Under the pieces are notes generated by a model. The model saw only the letters and a list, made by a program, of their open reading frames with translations, ran no database searches and had not been told where the DNA came from. A stretch of DNA of 64,000 bases, taken from contig NZ_JAFCLS010000015.1 of assembly GCF_018131075.1 (NCBI RefSeq), positions 1 through 64,000 on the forward strand, in the 5' to 3' direction. Below are positions 32,863-41,863 of this stretch, piece after piece. This stretch comes from Bradyrhizobium sp. JYMT SZCCT0428. GTDB lineage: Bacteria; Pseudomonadota; Alphaproteobacteria; Rhizobiales; Xanthobacteraceae. The first letter of the stretch is position 1. The number at the start of each line of letters is the position of its first letter. Both the position numbers and the translations under genes were made by a program.

Positions 32863-34776
32863 TCAAGCGCTTTTGACATCAGGCCAGGCGACGACTTGTC
32901 CTGACATGACCAGCCGATCACGTCCTCCATTCTTGGCCGAATAGAGCGCCCGATCCGCTGCGGCAATCAGGGCCGCGTGCTCGGTCATGCTCTGGGCCGG
33001 GACATTCGTCGCACCGCCGAGACTGACCGTAATGAGTTTGGAAGGCGGGTTGAGCGCGTGCAGCATGCCGAGTTCAAGAAGCGCTTCACGCACCTTCTCG
33101 CCGACCTGCATGCAGCCTTCCGAATCGGTGTTGGGCAGGAGCAGCACGAACTCTTCGCCGCCGTAGCGGGCTGCCAGATCAGCCGGCCTGCGAATTTGCG
33201 CGTCCAGGATCCGCGCCAGCGCGCGCAGGCAGGCGTCTCCGGCCTGATGACCATAGTGATCATTGAATTTCTTGAAATGGTCGACGTCGATCAACAACAG
33301 CGATAGCGGCGTGCCATCGCGCCTGGCGCGCGCCCATTCCTCCGACAGGCGCTCGTCGAAATGCCGTCGGTTGGCCAATCCCGTCAATCCATCGGACGTG
33401 GCAAGGGCCGCCAGCTTGTTCTGCAAATCCTGCTGCTCCGTCATGTCGCGCGAGATTGCGACCACGCCGTCGATCTTGTTGGTCTCGGCCGCCCGCGTCA
33501 CGCGCAGCGCCGTCTCGACCCAGATTTCGTTCTTCTCGCGGTGACGGACGCGATAGATGAGCCGCGCCTCTTCGGCCTCGCCGTTTTTCAATGAAGCGAT
33601 GGCTTGCTCAACCCGCAGCCGGTCCTCCTCATTGATTGCCGCAAGGGCCGGCGCTCCCAGCAACTTGGCGGGGTCGTGGCCGAAAACGCGGGCGCATGAT
33701 GGCGAAACGTAGAGAATCCGCTCATCCAGCCCGATACGCATCACCACATCGCTGCACTGTTCGGCCAGCAGGCGAAAGTCCGCCTCCTTGGCCACAAGGG
33801 CTGCCGCCATGCGCTGGCGCTGCAGCAGGTAACGCACGAAAGCAAAGCCGGTCAGCGCAATCACCAGCAAGAGGCCTGCGACGACAGCCAGCCGTGTGAA
33901 CGATTGCTGGCGCCATGGCTCCAGCACATCGTCCTGCGCCTTGGTCGCCAGAACCAGGATGGGATATCGGCTGCTCAGCTGGTAGAAGCTCAACCGCTCA
34001 AGTCCGTCCAGCGGCGATTTGAAGTAATAGACGCTGGCACTGGGGCGGTCTTTCAGGGTCCGGAACAATGGCGACTTGGACATATCGCGTCCGACATTGC
34101 TGCCGTCTTCGTCACGGCTGCGCGCCAGCATGATGCCATCGGCATTCAACAGCGACACCGAGCCGTTCGGTCCGATGTCAAATCGCCGGTAGAATTGCGT
34201 GAAATAGGCCACGTCGATGCTGGTCAACACCACGCCGGCAAAACTGCCATCGGGATGATTGAAGCGACGGGACAGGGTGATGATCCATTGTCCTCCCGAA
34301 CGACTCTTGACCGGCCGGCCGATCAGCGTCCCGCGCTCGGTGGAAGCGCGATGTTGCTGGAAGTAGTCGCGATCGCCGTTGTTGAGACCGGCCAGATTGA
34401 CGTCTTCGGTGGTTGCGAGCCAGCGGCCGGTTTCATCATAGACGAAGATCCCGCGGATACGTTGCCGGTTGTACTTGCGCGATTGAAGAAACGTCCGGAT
34501 CTTTTCGAGTGCTGCGGGGCTGGTTCCGCCGGTCTCCATGCGGTCAACCATTCCGGTTAGAATGGTGTCAGCCAGGTCAAACGTATCGTCGGCATGCTGC
34601 GTCAGCGAACGGGCAAGATTGGCCATGTCCACTTCTGCGTTCTTCAGGTCGACCTGCCGGGACTCCCATTCGCGCCAGCCGCTTAGCGCGAGAATTGCAA
34701 CGCAAGCCAACGCCACAAATCCCGCCGCCCACAACGGGATATGTGCTTTGCCAATTTCCCGGCGGCTGGTGATCAT
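32863..34776 (-). CDS. Diguanylate cyclase with periplasmic sensor and PAS domain
   Basis: A 637-residue sensor that makes cyclic di-GMP. Two transmembrane helices flank a periplasmic dCache-like region (about residues 30-290, with 'GIFVYDETGRWLATTEDVNL' and 'GDRDYFQQHR'). A PAS domain follows ('LAEQCSDVVMRIGLDERILYVSP'). The C-terminal GGDEF domain has the active site YGGEEF and an RxxD inhibitory-site motif (RPAD) five residues before it, so it should be catalytic and product-inhibited. ATG 34776 is preferred over 34809, which has no ribosome site. It may link an external ligand to biofilm or motility control. Confidence 0.88.
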   Translation of the reverse strand: MITSRREIGKAHIPLWAAGFVALACVAILALSGWREWESRQVDLKNAEVDMANLARSLTQHADDTFDLADTILTGMVDRMETGGTSPAALEKIRTFLQSRKYNRQRIRGIFVYDETGRWLATTEDVNLAGLNNGDRDYFQQHRASTERGTLIGRPVKSRSGGQWIITLSRRFNHPDGSFAGVVLTSIDVAYFTQFYRRFDIGPNGSVSLLNADGIMLARSRDEDGSNVGRDMSKSPLFRTLKDRPSASVYYFKSPLDGLERLSFYQLSSRYPILVLATKAQDDVLEPWRQQSFTRLAVVAGLLLVIALTGFAFVRYLLQRQRMAAALVAKEADFRLLAEQCSDVVMRIGLDERILYVSPSCARVFGHDPAKLLGAPALAAINEEDRLRVEQAIASLKNGEAEEARLIYRVRHREKNEIWVETALRVTRAAETNKIDGVVAISRDMTEQQDLQNKLAALATSDGLTGLANRRHFDERLSEEWARARRDGTPLSLLLIDVDHFKKFNDHYGHQAGDACLRALARILDAQIRRPADLAARYGGEEFVLLLPNTDSEGCMQVGEKVREALLELGMLHALNPPSKLITVSLGGATNVPAQSMTEHAALIAAADRALYSAKNGGRDRLVMSGQVVAWPDVKSA

Positions 34777-35007
34777 CTTAAGGCTGCTCCGATCCGAGCA
34801 AATTTCCATGGAGGGCTTAACGCCGCGTTGCCTCTACGACAGCAACAGCAGAGTGGGTGAGCGTTTCACCCTCGCGCTGGATCGGATGTTAGGAATTGTG
34901 ATCGTATTTCATTAACCATGGAGGTCGCTTTGGGCACGGCCCGCGGCAAGCTGCCCCAGAGGGAACGTCGTCCCCCGGCACGAGCGGGCACCAGGCGAGG
35001 CGCACAG

Positions 35008-36291
35008 CTACGCCGCGTTCAGGGCCTGCGCGATATCGGCGATCAGATCGGACGGATGCTCGATGCCGATCGACAACCGAATCGTGGAGTCGAGCACGCC
35101 GATTTTCTGGCGGATGTCGGCTGGAACGCCGGAATGGGTCATGCTCGCCGGCAGGCTGGCCAGCGACTCGGTGCCGCCGAGACTGACCGCCAGCTTGAAG
35201 ATCTGCAGCGCATTGAGGAATTTGAAGGCGGCGGCCTGGCCGCCGACAATGTCGAACGAGAACGTCGAGCCGGCGCCGGTGCATTGCCCCGCGAACAGAC
35301 GCCCGGCCGGCGAGTTCACATCGTGATGGCCGAGGTAATGGACATGCGCCACCTTGGCGTGGTCGCGCAGAAAATCCGCCACCAGCCGTGCGTTGGCGTC
35401 GGCCTTTTCCATGCGGATGCTCAAGGTCTCAAGCGACCTGGAAAGCATCCAGCAGGAATGCGGGTCAAGCTGGGTGCCGATCGCGCCGCGCAGCGCCTTG
35501 ATGTCCTTCATCAAGGCTTTTGAGCCGAGCGCCGCGCCCGCGATCAGGTCGGAATGGCCCCCGATATATTTGGTCAGCGAGTACAATGACAGATCCGCGC
35601 CGTGTTCGATCGGCCGCTGAAACACCGGCCCGAGCAGCGTATTGTCGCACGCGACGATCGGCGTGTGATCCTGCGCCTCGCCGATGTTCTCGGCGACGCG
35701 GCGGACCATCGCGATATCGACGAGGCCGTTGGTGGGGTTGGCCGGCGTCTCAATGAAGATCATCGAAACCCGTCCCTTGCGCATGGCGTCCTCCGCCGCC
35801 AGCTGCACCGCGGCTTCGTCGATGCCGTCGGCAAAACCCACCGAGCTGATCGAGAGGCCCGCAAGCGTTTTCGTGAACAGGGTTTCCGTGCCGCCATACA
35901 GCGGTTGCGAGTGCAAAATGACGTCACCGGGGCGGACGAAGGCGAGGATCGCCGTCGAGATCGCCGACATGCCGGACGAGAACAGCGCGCATTTCTCGGT
36001 GCGCTCATAGACCGCAAGCCTGTCCTCGACGATCTCGCTGTTGGGATGATTGAACCTCGAATAGACTAGGCCGGCGCCCATCCCCTCGGGCGGCTCGCGC
36101 CGGCCCGAGACGAAATCGAAGAAATCCTGGCCGTCTTCGGCGGTCCGAAACACGAAGGTCGAGGTCAGGAACACCGGCGGCTTGACGGCGCCCTCCGACA
36201 ATTGCGGATCGTAGCCGTAGTTCAGCATCAAGGTTTCCGGATGCAGCATGTGGTTGCCGATATGGGTCTTGGACGGAAACGGTTTCACCAT
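35008..36291 (-). CDS. Cys/Met-metabolism PLP-dependent enzyme (cystathionine gamma-synthase / methionine gamma-lyase family)
   Basis: A 427-residue fold-type I PLP enzyme. Visible: the tetramer/substrate loop 'LVYSRFNHPN', PLP-phosphate-binding 'FSSGMSAISTAI', 'ETPANPTNGLVDI', the pocket Asp in 'VACDNTLLGP', and the PLP lysine in 'SLTKYIGGHSD'. The C-terminus has 'VSLGGTESLASLPASMTH' and 'RLSIGIEHPSDLI'. The Rhizobiales group also carries the N-terminal 'GNHMLHPETLMLNYGYDPQ'. It could be cystathionine gamma-synthase, gamma-lyase or O-acylhomoserine sulfhydrylase. ATG 36291 has GAGG at good spacing; in-frame ATG 36312 and TTG 36345 are alternatives. A hairpin lies just upstream (36364-36386), but I could not match it to a SAM riboswitch. 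Confidence 0.85.
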   Translation of the reverse strand: MVKPFPSKTHIGNHMLHPETLMLNYGYDPQLSEGAVKPPVFLTSTFVFRTAEDGQDFFDFVSGRREPPEGMGAGLVYSRFNHPNSEIVEDRLAVYERTEKCALFSSGMSAISTAILAFVRPGDVILHSQPLYGGTETLFTKTLAGLSISSVGFADGIDEAAVQLAAEDAMRKGRVSMIFIETPANPTNGLVDIAMVRRVAENIGEAQDHTPIVACDNTLLGPVFQRPIEHGADLSLYSLTKYIGGHSDLIAGAALGSKALMKDIKALRGAIGTQLDPHSCWMLSRSLETLSIRMEKADANARLVADFLRDHAKVAHVHYLGHHDVNSPAGRLFAGQCTGAGSTFSFDIVGGQAAAFKFLNALQIFKLAVSLGGTESLASLPASMTHSGVPADIRQKIGVLDSTIRLSIGIEHPSDLIADIAQALNAA

Positions 36292-36558
36292 GGCCTGCCT
36301 CGCTGGCTGCATTTCAGAAACGTTCCCCTTTGTGGGGGTCGTCAAAGACGGCGCGCCGGTCGCGTTGGGACGTGACGGCGTCCAACGACTCGGGTCACCG
36401 ATCTCTGGAGCAGCCTAGCAACATCCGGGGATGAATTCACTGCGTTCGCAGGCAAGGCGATCACGTCGCCCGTGCGAGATGCTGTCGCAGCCGGGCCGGC
36501 AAAAGCGGCACAAGGCAAGAAATGAGGCAAGAAAGTTCGTCGCTTCGACCCAGACTGG

Positions 36559-36747
36559 TCAGCGCTCGGACCGCATATACGGGCTGCGCTCGGATATCTG
36601 CTTCAGTTCCGGCGCAACGTCCATCGTCTGGGTCACGTGCTGCGCTATATTGGTTCGCTTCGTGTTGGCCGGATTGCCCACAAACGCCCACATGACCACG
36701 CCAATCGCGAGCGTCGCGCCGCTTATCACCCCGATGTCTCGCTTCAT
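36559..36747 (-). CDS. Small single-pass membrane protein
   Basis: A 62-residue protein, 'MKRDIGVISGATLAIGVVMWAFVG' being one membrane helix with a short polar tail ('NTAQ'-like, Arg/Ser-rich). The GGGAG ribosome site lies seven bases before ATG 36747. Unknown family; possible stress-related small membrane protein. Confidence 0.55.
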   Translation of the reverse strand: MKRDIGVISGATLAIGVVMWAFVGNPANTKRTNIAQHVTQTMDVAPELKQISERSPYMRSER

Positions 36748-36869
36748 TGCGATCTCCCGTTTTGTTTTCGGGTGTGCGCAAATCAAGCCAGCGGCTCGTG
36801 GTCGAAGTGTGGCTAATGCAAGATAGGCCGGCCGATCCCGGCAATGTGATGGCTGGACCGCGGCAGCGC

Positions 36870-37625
36870 TCAGCTCTTGCTTGGCGTGGCCGCGTCCGCA
36901 GACAATTTGCCGAGCATGGCGGTGAGTTCCTCATCGGCGCTGATGATCGTCTTGTTGCTGTCTGCCTCGCCCGCTGCAGGATCCACTGCAGTTGACGGCT
37001 CGGCGGGTGTGCCGGCAGCTGCCTGTCTGGCCGGTTCGACCGGCGAGGACGCGGAATCGGGCGATTTTTCGGAAAGCTTTAATGTCGACTCCGGCAGAGG
37101 GCTCGGCGGCCGACGGGCTGTCGTCGAGCTGCCAGCCGGATTGGGCGGCCTGGCGTCGTCAGCCAGCCTGCCATCGCCATGCGGCGCAACACTCTTGCTT
37201 GCTCTTCCGATGATGCCCTCAACGATGGCGGGAAGGCGCTGCTTGTCTATGTCAGCCAGGTATTCGCCGGCTAACTCGTCGACATATTGCTGGCCGTAGT
37301 CGGCCAACACGGAGGTTACCCGCGCGAGATCGACATCGCTTTCAACAAGCTGACGCCATGCCTGCATGTCATAGGAAACCGCCGGTGGGCTTATCGGCTT
37401 CGGGGGGTCGCGAGAGACGAGCGGTTCAGGAACCGGAGGCTGCGCCATGCTCTCATCGGCCGGAGCCCGGCTTAACGTTGAGACACTGACCCGCCGTCGC
37501 CTGTTCTCTGCCACCAGGAGTGACAGCAGGCCGACGCCCATCAGCAGGAACCCAACCGTCGCCCATACCAGCGTGACGCAAAGCAGAGCCCCGGCAATCA
37601 GCAATATCCATCCGGCAACGCGCAC
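36870..37625 (-). CDS. Membrane protein of unknown function with Pro/Ser-rich tail
   Basis: A 251-residue protein beginning with two hydrophobic segments ('GWILLIAGALLCVTLVWATVGFLLMGVGLLSLLVAE', about residues 5-40), then a basic 'NRRRRVS' stop-transfer. A helical region follows ('WRQLVESDVDLARVTSVLADYGQQYVDELAGEYLADIDKQRLPAIVEGII'; long, about residues 90-140), and the tail is low-complexity Pro/Ser/Ala/Glu. The GTG start has GGAGAAGG upstream. No family recognised. Confidence 0.6.
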   Translation of the reverse strand: MRVAGWILLIAGALLCVTLVWATVGFLLMGVGLLSLLVAENRRRRVSVSTLSRAPADESMAQPPVPEPLVSRDPPKPISPPAVSYDMQAWRQLVESDVDLARVTSVLADYGQQYVDELAGEYLADIDKQRLPAIVEGIIGRASKSVAPHGDGRLADDARPPNPAGSSTTARRPPSPLPESTLKLSEKSPDSASSPVEPARQAAAGTPAEPSTAVDPAAGEADSNKTIISADEELTAMLGKLSADAATPSKS

Positions 37626-37787
37626 TAACAGGCCTTCTCCACCACACGGGCCAAATTCAACTGCTAAACGTGAGCGCTAATTCTCAACGCTTCCGGCAAG
37701 CTGCGCAACACAAGATTGCCGCCAGATCCGGTGACGGCCGGCCGGCCCTTTCGTTCGCCGATCCAGCCGTCGCGGGCGTGCAGTCTG

Positions 37788-39092
37788 CTACGCGCCGGTG
37801 ACGCGCCAGATCACGTCGCCGACATCGTCCGCCATCAGCAGCGACCGGCCGTCGGGACCGACCACCACCCCGACCGGTCGTCCATAGGATTCCTTCTCGT
37901 CGGGCGCGAGGAAGCCGGAGAGAATATCCCGCGCCGGCCCTGACGGACGCCCATTCTCGAACGGCACGAAAACGAGCTTGTAACCGCTCAGCGTGCTGCG
38001 GTTCCAGGAGCCGTGCTGGCCGATCGCCATGCCATCGGGAAAGCCCGGCAGCGTGCCAGCGGGCACCCAGCAAAGACCGAGCGAAGCAGTGTGCCCGCCG
38101 AGCGCATAGTCCGGCGTGATCGCTTTGGCGACCATGGCCGGATCCTGCGGCACGCGATCGTCCACCGTCTGGCCCCAGTAGCAATAGGGCCAGCCGTAGA
38201 AGCCGCCCTCGCGCACCGAGGTCAGATAGTCAGGAGGGGTCTCGTCGCCGAGGCCGTCGCGCTCGTTGACCACAGTCCAGAGCACACCGGTCTGCGGCTC
38301 CCAGGCCATACCGACCGCATTGCGCAGGCCGCCGGCAAAGATACGGCTGGAGCCGCCGGCGAGATCGAGCTCGTGGATCGCGGCGCGGCCTTCTTCCACT
38401 TCCATGCCGTTGTCGGCAATGTTGGTGAGGGAGCCGACACCAGCGTAGAGCTTCTTGCCATCCGGGCTCGGCAGCAGGCTCCGCGTCCAATGTCCGCCCG
38501 GCTTGAAGGTGACGAGTTTGCGACCTGTTGCCGTGATGCGGTCGGCATTCGCCACATAGGGGAATGCCACCACGCCATCGGTGTTGCCGACATAGAAATT
38601 GTCGCCCACCAGCGCCATGCCGAACGGCTGGTTCAGCCCCTCCATGAAGACCCCGCGTTTTTCGGCGACGCCGTCGCCATCCGCATCGCGGAGCAGCGTG
38701 ATGCGGTTCGCGCTTTCGCCAAGCGCCGCGGCCCGCCGCATCGTCGCCTGCATCGCATAGCCGAACACGTTTCTGACCGGACCTGGGACCTGGTTCGACT
38801 CCGCAATCAGGACGTCGCCGTTGGGCATCACGTTGATCCAGCGCGGATGTTTCAGGCCGGTCGCAAATGCATTGACCTTGAGCCCCGGTGCGGCCGTCGG
38901 CTTCTGCCCCTTGTCCCAGCCCCTCGCCGACGGCATCTTGAGCGTCGGAATGGCGCCCTGAGGCTTCGCCTCCGGCACCACAGGCGTGCTGCCCCAGGCA
39001 GGTGCAGGCGCCGCGCCCTGCAATTTGCGCCAAAACAAGGCAGCCGCGCCGATCAGCGCGACGATACGCGCAAAAATTGCAGAAAAGTTCAT
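37788..39092 (-). CDS. PQQ-dependent sugar dehydrogenase-like (L-sorbosone/soluble glucose dehydrogenase family)
   Basis: A 434-residue exported protein: N-terminal hydrophobic segment ('IFARIVALIGAAALFW') then a six-bladed propeller. Typical blocks are 'LKHPRWINVMPNGDVLIAESN', 'GLNQPFGMALVGDNFYVGNTDGVV', 'FAGGLRNAVGMAWEPQTGVLWTVVNERDGLGDE' and 'QHGSWNRSTLSGYKLVFVPF'. This is the pattern of PQQ-dependent L-sorbosone/aldose dehydrogenase-like proteins in the periplasm. The actual sugar is unknown, and so is whether PQQ is bound. ATG 39092 has GGGGA upstream (an in-frame start at 39104 precedes it). Confidence 0.85.
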   Translation of the reverse strand: MNFSAIFARIVALIGAAALFWRKLQGAAPAPAWGSTPVVPEAKPQGAIPTLKMPSARGWDKGQKPTAAPGLKVNAFATGLKHPRWINVMPNGDVLIAESNQVPGPVRNVFGYAMQATMRRAAALGESANRITLLRDADGDGVAEKRGVFMEGLNQPFGMALVGDNFYVGNTDGVVAFPYVANADRITATGRKLVTFKPGGHWTRSLLPSPDGKKLYAGVGSLTNIADNGMEVEEGRAAIHELDLAGGSSRIFAGGLRNAVGMAWEPQTGVLWTVVNERDGLGDETPPDYLTSVREGGFYGWPYCYWGQTVDDRVPQDPAMVAKAITPDYALGGHTASLGLCWVPAGTLPGFPDGMAIGQHGSWNRSTLSGYKLVFVPFENGRPSGPARDILSGFLAPDEKESYGRPVGVVVGPDGRSLLMADDVGDVIWRVTGA

Positions 39093-39119
39093 GTCATTCC
39101 CCATTGGATCGTGCGCACA

Positions 39120-39230
39120 CTAGAACAAGATCGGTTCTGATCAAATCAGAACCGATCTTGCTCCAGATCTCTGTTCTTGACGCGTTTTCTTGACGCGAAC
39201 CGGTATCCACTTCGCTCGAAAACGCTATAG
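39120..39230. repeat. Interspersed palindromic repeat (tagagcgttttc family, inverted copy)
   Basis: Starts CTAGAACAAGATCGGTTCTG, has the palindrome 'gatcggttctgatcaaatcagaaccgatc' (longer than allowed to quote in full; arms at 39129-39140 and 39147-39158), then 'ttgacgcgttttct', 'gcgaaccggtatccacttcg' and 'gaaaacgctatag'. It is the reverse-orientation partner of 27871-27975. It lies between divergent genes; the rest of the ~300-base gap up to 39403 shows nothing else. Confidence 0.7.
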
Positions 39231-39403
39231 CCGACGTCTCCGCGCGTTGAAACCTCGCGCGCTGAACCGCAGGTCTGGATTGCGTCGAAAAAGCAGATCG
39301 TGAAAGTCAGCCCAATGCTGTAAAAGCCGATCCGCTGTCAAAGCTCAATCTGCGGAGGGTCACGCTCGGCGAGGAACCCGCGAATCATGAACGGGATTTA
39401 TCG

Positions 39404-40390
39404 ATGAGCGTCGGATTGATCGCCCTTCTCGACGATATCGCGGCGATCGCAAAGGTGGCAGCGGCTTCCCTTGACGATGTGGTCAGCCAGGCCGCCAAGG
39501 CGGGGGTAAAGGCGGCCGGCGTCGTCATCGACGATACCGCGGTGACGCCGGGTTACGTGATCGGATTCGCGGCCAAGCGCGAGCTACCGATCGTGGGCAA
39601 GATCGCGGCGGGATCGCTTCGCAACAAGCTCCTGATCCTGCTTCCCGCTGCACTGGCGCTCAGCTACTTCCTGCCCTCGGCGATCACGCCGCTGCTGATG
39701 TTTGGCGGGGCCTATCTCTGCTACGAAGGCGTTGAAAAACTGTACGAAGCCGTCATGCCCCATCATGCGCACCAGCATGAGGCCGAGCTCGGCACGGTGG
39801 CGTTGCAGGCGCAGACGCTCGAGGACCAGAAGGTCGCGAGCGCGATCAAGACCGACTTTATCCTTTCGGCGGAGATCATGGCGATCACACTGGCGGCCCT
39901 GCCCGCTGGCAGCATCCTGAAACAGGCCGTCGTGCTGGCGGTTGTCGCAATCGTGATCACTGTCGCGGTCTATGGCCTGGTGGCGCTGATCGTGAAGGCC
40001 GACGACGCCGGTGTGGCGCTGGCGCGCAACGACAATGTCTCAGCAATCGCCAGTATCGGCCGCGGTCTGGGACACGCCCTTGTCCGGGGCATGCCCATCT
40101 TCCTGATCTTTCTCAGCGCCATCGGCACCGCCGCCATGATCTGGGTCGGCGGCGGCATCATCTTGCACGGCATGGAGGTGTACGGCCCGCCGTCCATCCG
40201 TCATGGCGTCCACGCCGCGACCGACGCTGCGGCCCATGCCCTGCCGGCGGTCGCCGGTTTGCTCAAATGGATCGTCGAGGCGGCCATATCCGGGATCATT
40301 GGACTGGTGGTCGGCGCTGCCTCGATCCCGATCATTGGATTTGCCGTTGCGCCGGCGTGGAAGCGATTGAAACAGCTTCTGCCGGGCTGA
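39404..40390 (+). CDS. DUF808 family inner-membrane protein (YedI-like)
   Basis: A 328-residue polytopic membrane protein. The cytoplasmic start 'LIALLDDIAAIAKVAAASLDDVVSQAAKAGVKAAGVVIDDTAVTPGYV' (long; residues 5-52) is the signature of DUF808/YedI. It is followed by several hydrophobic helices and the block 'HHAHQHEAELG'. The family has no established function. Length is normal. It ends before a terminator shared with a convergent small gene. Confidence 0.88.
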   Translation: MSVGLIALLDDIAAIAKVAAASLDDVVSQAAKAGVKAAGVVIDDTAVTPGYVIGFAAKRELPIVGKIAAGSLRNKLLILLPAALALSYFLPSAITPLLMFGGAYLCYEGVEKLYEAVMPHHAHQHEAELGTVALQAQTLEDQKVASAIKTDFILSAEIMAITLAALPAGSILKQAVVLAVVAIVITVAVYGLVALIVKADDAGVALARNDNVSAIASIGRGLGHALVRGMPIFLIFLSAIGTAAMIWVGGGIILHGMEVYGPPSIRHGVHAATDAAAHALPAVAGLLKWIVEAAISGIIGLVVGAASIPIIGFAVAPAWKRLKQLLPG

Positions 40391-40394
40391 CAAC

Positions 40395-40428
40395 AAAACG
40401 CCCAGGATTGATCGCTCAGCCCTGGGCG
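40395..40428 (-). terminator. Terminator between convergent genes
   Basis: An 8-bp stem (CGCCCAGG at 40399-40406 with CCTGGGCG at 40421-40428). On the minus strand it is followed by TTTTGTTGT, so it terminates the small peptide gene at 40441; it may also act on the plus strand. Confidence 0.65.
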
Positions 40429-40440
40429 ACTTGCGTATCG

Positions 40441-40644
40441 CTATTTTGGAATGCAGGTACCGCCAGTGTGCCCCGGATAAAATAACGCGCCGCAGACGGA
40501 ACCACCGGTAACCCAGACCCCAAAGCCGTAGCCTCCAACCCTAATTTCGATTCCGACGTAGCCCTTGTCGGCAACGACGGTGACGGCGCCGCCGTTCACG
40601 GCATCGAGTTCGTCCATGCTCAGTTCGTTGATTGCATTGCTCAT
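40441..40644 (-). CDS. Small peptide with bacteriocin-type double-glycine leader
   Basis: A 67-residue peptide. Residues 6-19 read NELSMDELDAVNGG, a textbook double-glycine leader. The ~48-residue core is Gly-rich with two cysteines ('GSVCGALFY' and 'GGTCIPK') that could form a disulfide. In microcin and class II bacteriocin systems the leader is cleaved during export by a C39-peptidase ABC transporter; none is in this window. Nearby are EmrA/EmrB efflux genes, but those do not process leaders. Second of three such peptides in the window. Confidence 0.75.
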   Translation of the reverse strand: MSNAINELSMDELDAVNGGAVTVVADKGYVGIEIRVGGYGFGVWVTGGSVCGALFYPGHTGGTCIPK

Positions 40645-40786
40645 GTCGCGCTCCCAAATCGGCGGGGGAATTCCCGACCTCCAACGACTGCAACGTTAGG
40701 GTGCTGCAAGGATTGCTGCCGTGATGGATGTCACGAATGCCGGCGCCGACCTGCTTGCCGGACGAGCCAGGGCCGCGCGCCCCGGG

Positions 40787-41863
40787 TTATTCCGCCTTGG
40801 TGGTCTCTTGCGCGGGGTTCGCCGCAACCGCAGGTCCGCCGCCGAGCAGCCTTGCGAGGCTGCGGGCGCGCCTGGTGTCGATGCTGACATAGGCGGTCAT
40901 GCCGGCGCGCAGCGGCGGCTCGCCGGGCCGCGCAACCAACTGCAGCCGCACCGGCAGGCGCTGCACGACCTTGACCCAATTGCCCGAGGCGTTTTGCGCC
41001 GGCAGGATCGCAAACTCCGCGCCGGTCGCCGGGCTGATGCTTTCCACCACGGCGTCCCAGGTGATTTCGGGGTGCATATCGAGCACGACCTTGGCCTTCT
41101 GCCCCACCGTCACATAGGTCAGGTCCGTCTCCTTGAAATTCGCCTCCAGCCAGGGTCTGCGGTCGGTGACCAGCGCGAACAGCGGTGTCTGCGCCTTGAC
41201 CTGCTCGCCGAGCTGCAGCTTGAAATTGACCACCACGCCCGCTTTCGGCGCCTTGATCTCGGTATAGGCAAGGTCGAGCGCGGCGCGATCGCGTACCGCC
41301 AGCTTTTCGCGCACCGCCGCGAACGCATCGGTCGGCCGGTCGGGCCTGCCGCCGAGGGCTGCCTCGACGCGCGCGATGCGCTGGTGCAGCACGGCGACGC
41401 GATCTTCGCCTTCCTGCTCCTCGCTGTTGGTCTGCTCGACCTTCGCGGTCGAGGCGACGCCGCGTCCGGACAATTCACGCTGGCGCCTCGCCAGGGACTG
41501 GAGATACGACAGCTTGTTCTCCGCTTCCTTTGTCTCGGCCCGGATCTCGCGCAGGCTGGCCTTGAGCTGCTCGACGGCGGCGCGCGCGGAATCAATTTCG
41601 GCTTCGGCCTTGGCGAGCGCCAACTGGTAGGGCGTCGGATCGAGGCGAAGCAGCACGTCACCGGCGGCGACGGCCGAATGATCGTGGATCCGCAACTCGG
41701 TGATGCGTCCCTGAACCTCGCTGGCAATCTGGGCGATGTCGGCCTTGACGAACGCGTTCTCGGTCGAGATGTGGCGGCCGCCCTGCAGCCAGAACGCCAG
41801 CGCGCCCACCAGGACCAATAGAGGCACGCCAACCAGCGCCAATCGCTTCATCCGCTTGGTCAT
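40787..41863 (-). CDS. emrA: EmrA-family membrane-fusion protein
   Basis: A 358-residue HlyD/EmrA-type periplasmic adaptor. One N-terminal helix ('LALVGVPLLVLVGALAFWLQG') is followed by 'ISTENAFVKADIAQIASEVQGRITELRIHDHSAVAAGDVL' (lipoyl half), a long coiled coil, and 'YTEIKAPKAGVVVNFKLQLGEQV', then 'KVVLDMHPEITWDAVVESISPATGAEF', typical of EmrA. It bridges the EmrB pump and an outer-membrane channel for drug efflux. Its ATG overlaps the stop of the MarR gene (ATGA), so it is co-translated with its regulator, while EmrB is divergent. Confidence 0.88.
   Translation of the reverse strand: MTKRMKRLALVGVPLLVLVGALAFWLQGGRHISTENAFVKADIAQIASEVQGRITELRIHDHSAVAAGDVLLRLDPTPYQLALAKAEAEIDSARAAVEQLKASLREIRAETKEAENKLSYLQSLARRQRELSGRGVASTAKVEQTNSEEQEGEDRVAVLHQRIARVEAALGGRPDRPTDAFAAVREKLAVRDRAALDLAYTEIKAPKAGVVVNFKLQLGEQVKAQTPLFALVTDRRPWLEANFKETDLTYVTVGQKAKVVLDMHPEITWDAVVESISPATGAEFAILPAQNASGNWVKVVQRLPVRLQLVARPGEPPLRAGMTAYVSIDTRRARSLARLLGGGPAVAANPAQETTKAE

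Noticed and set aside
36346..36558. SAM-type riboswitch upstream of the PLP sulfur enzyme
   Set aside because: A hairpin exists at 36364-36386, but I found neither SAM-II nor SAM-I core motifs on the minus strand; not supportable.
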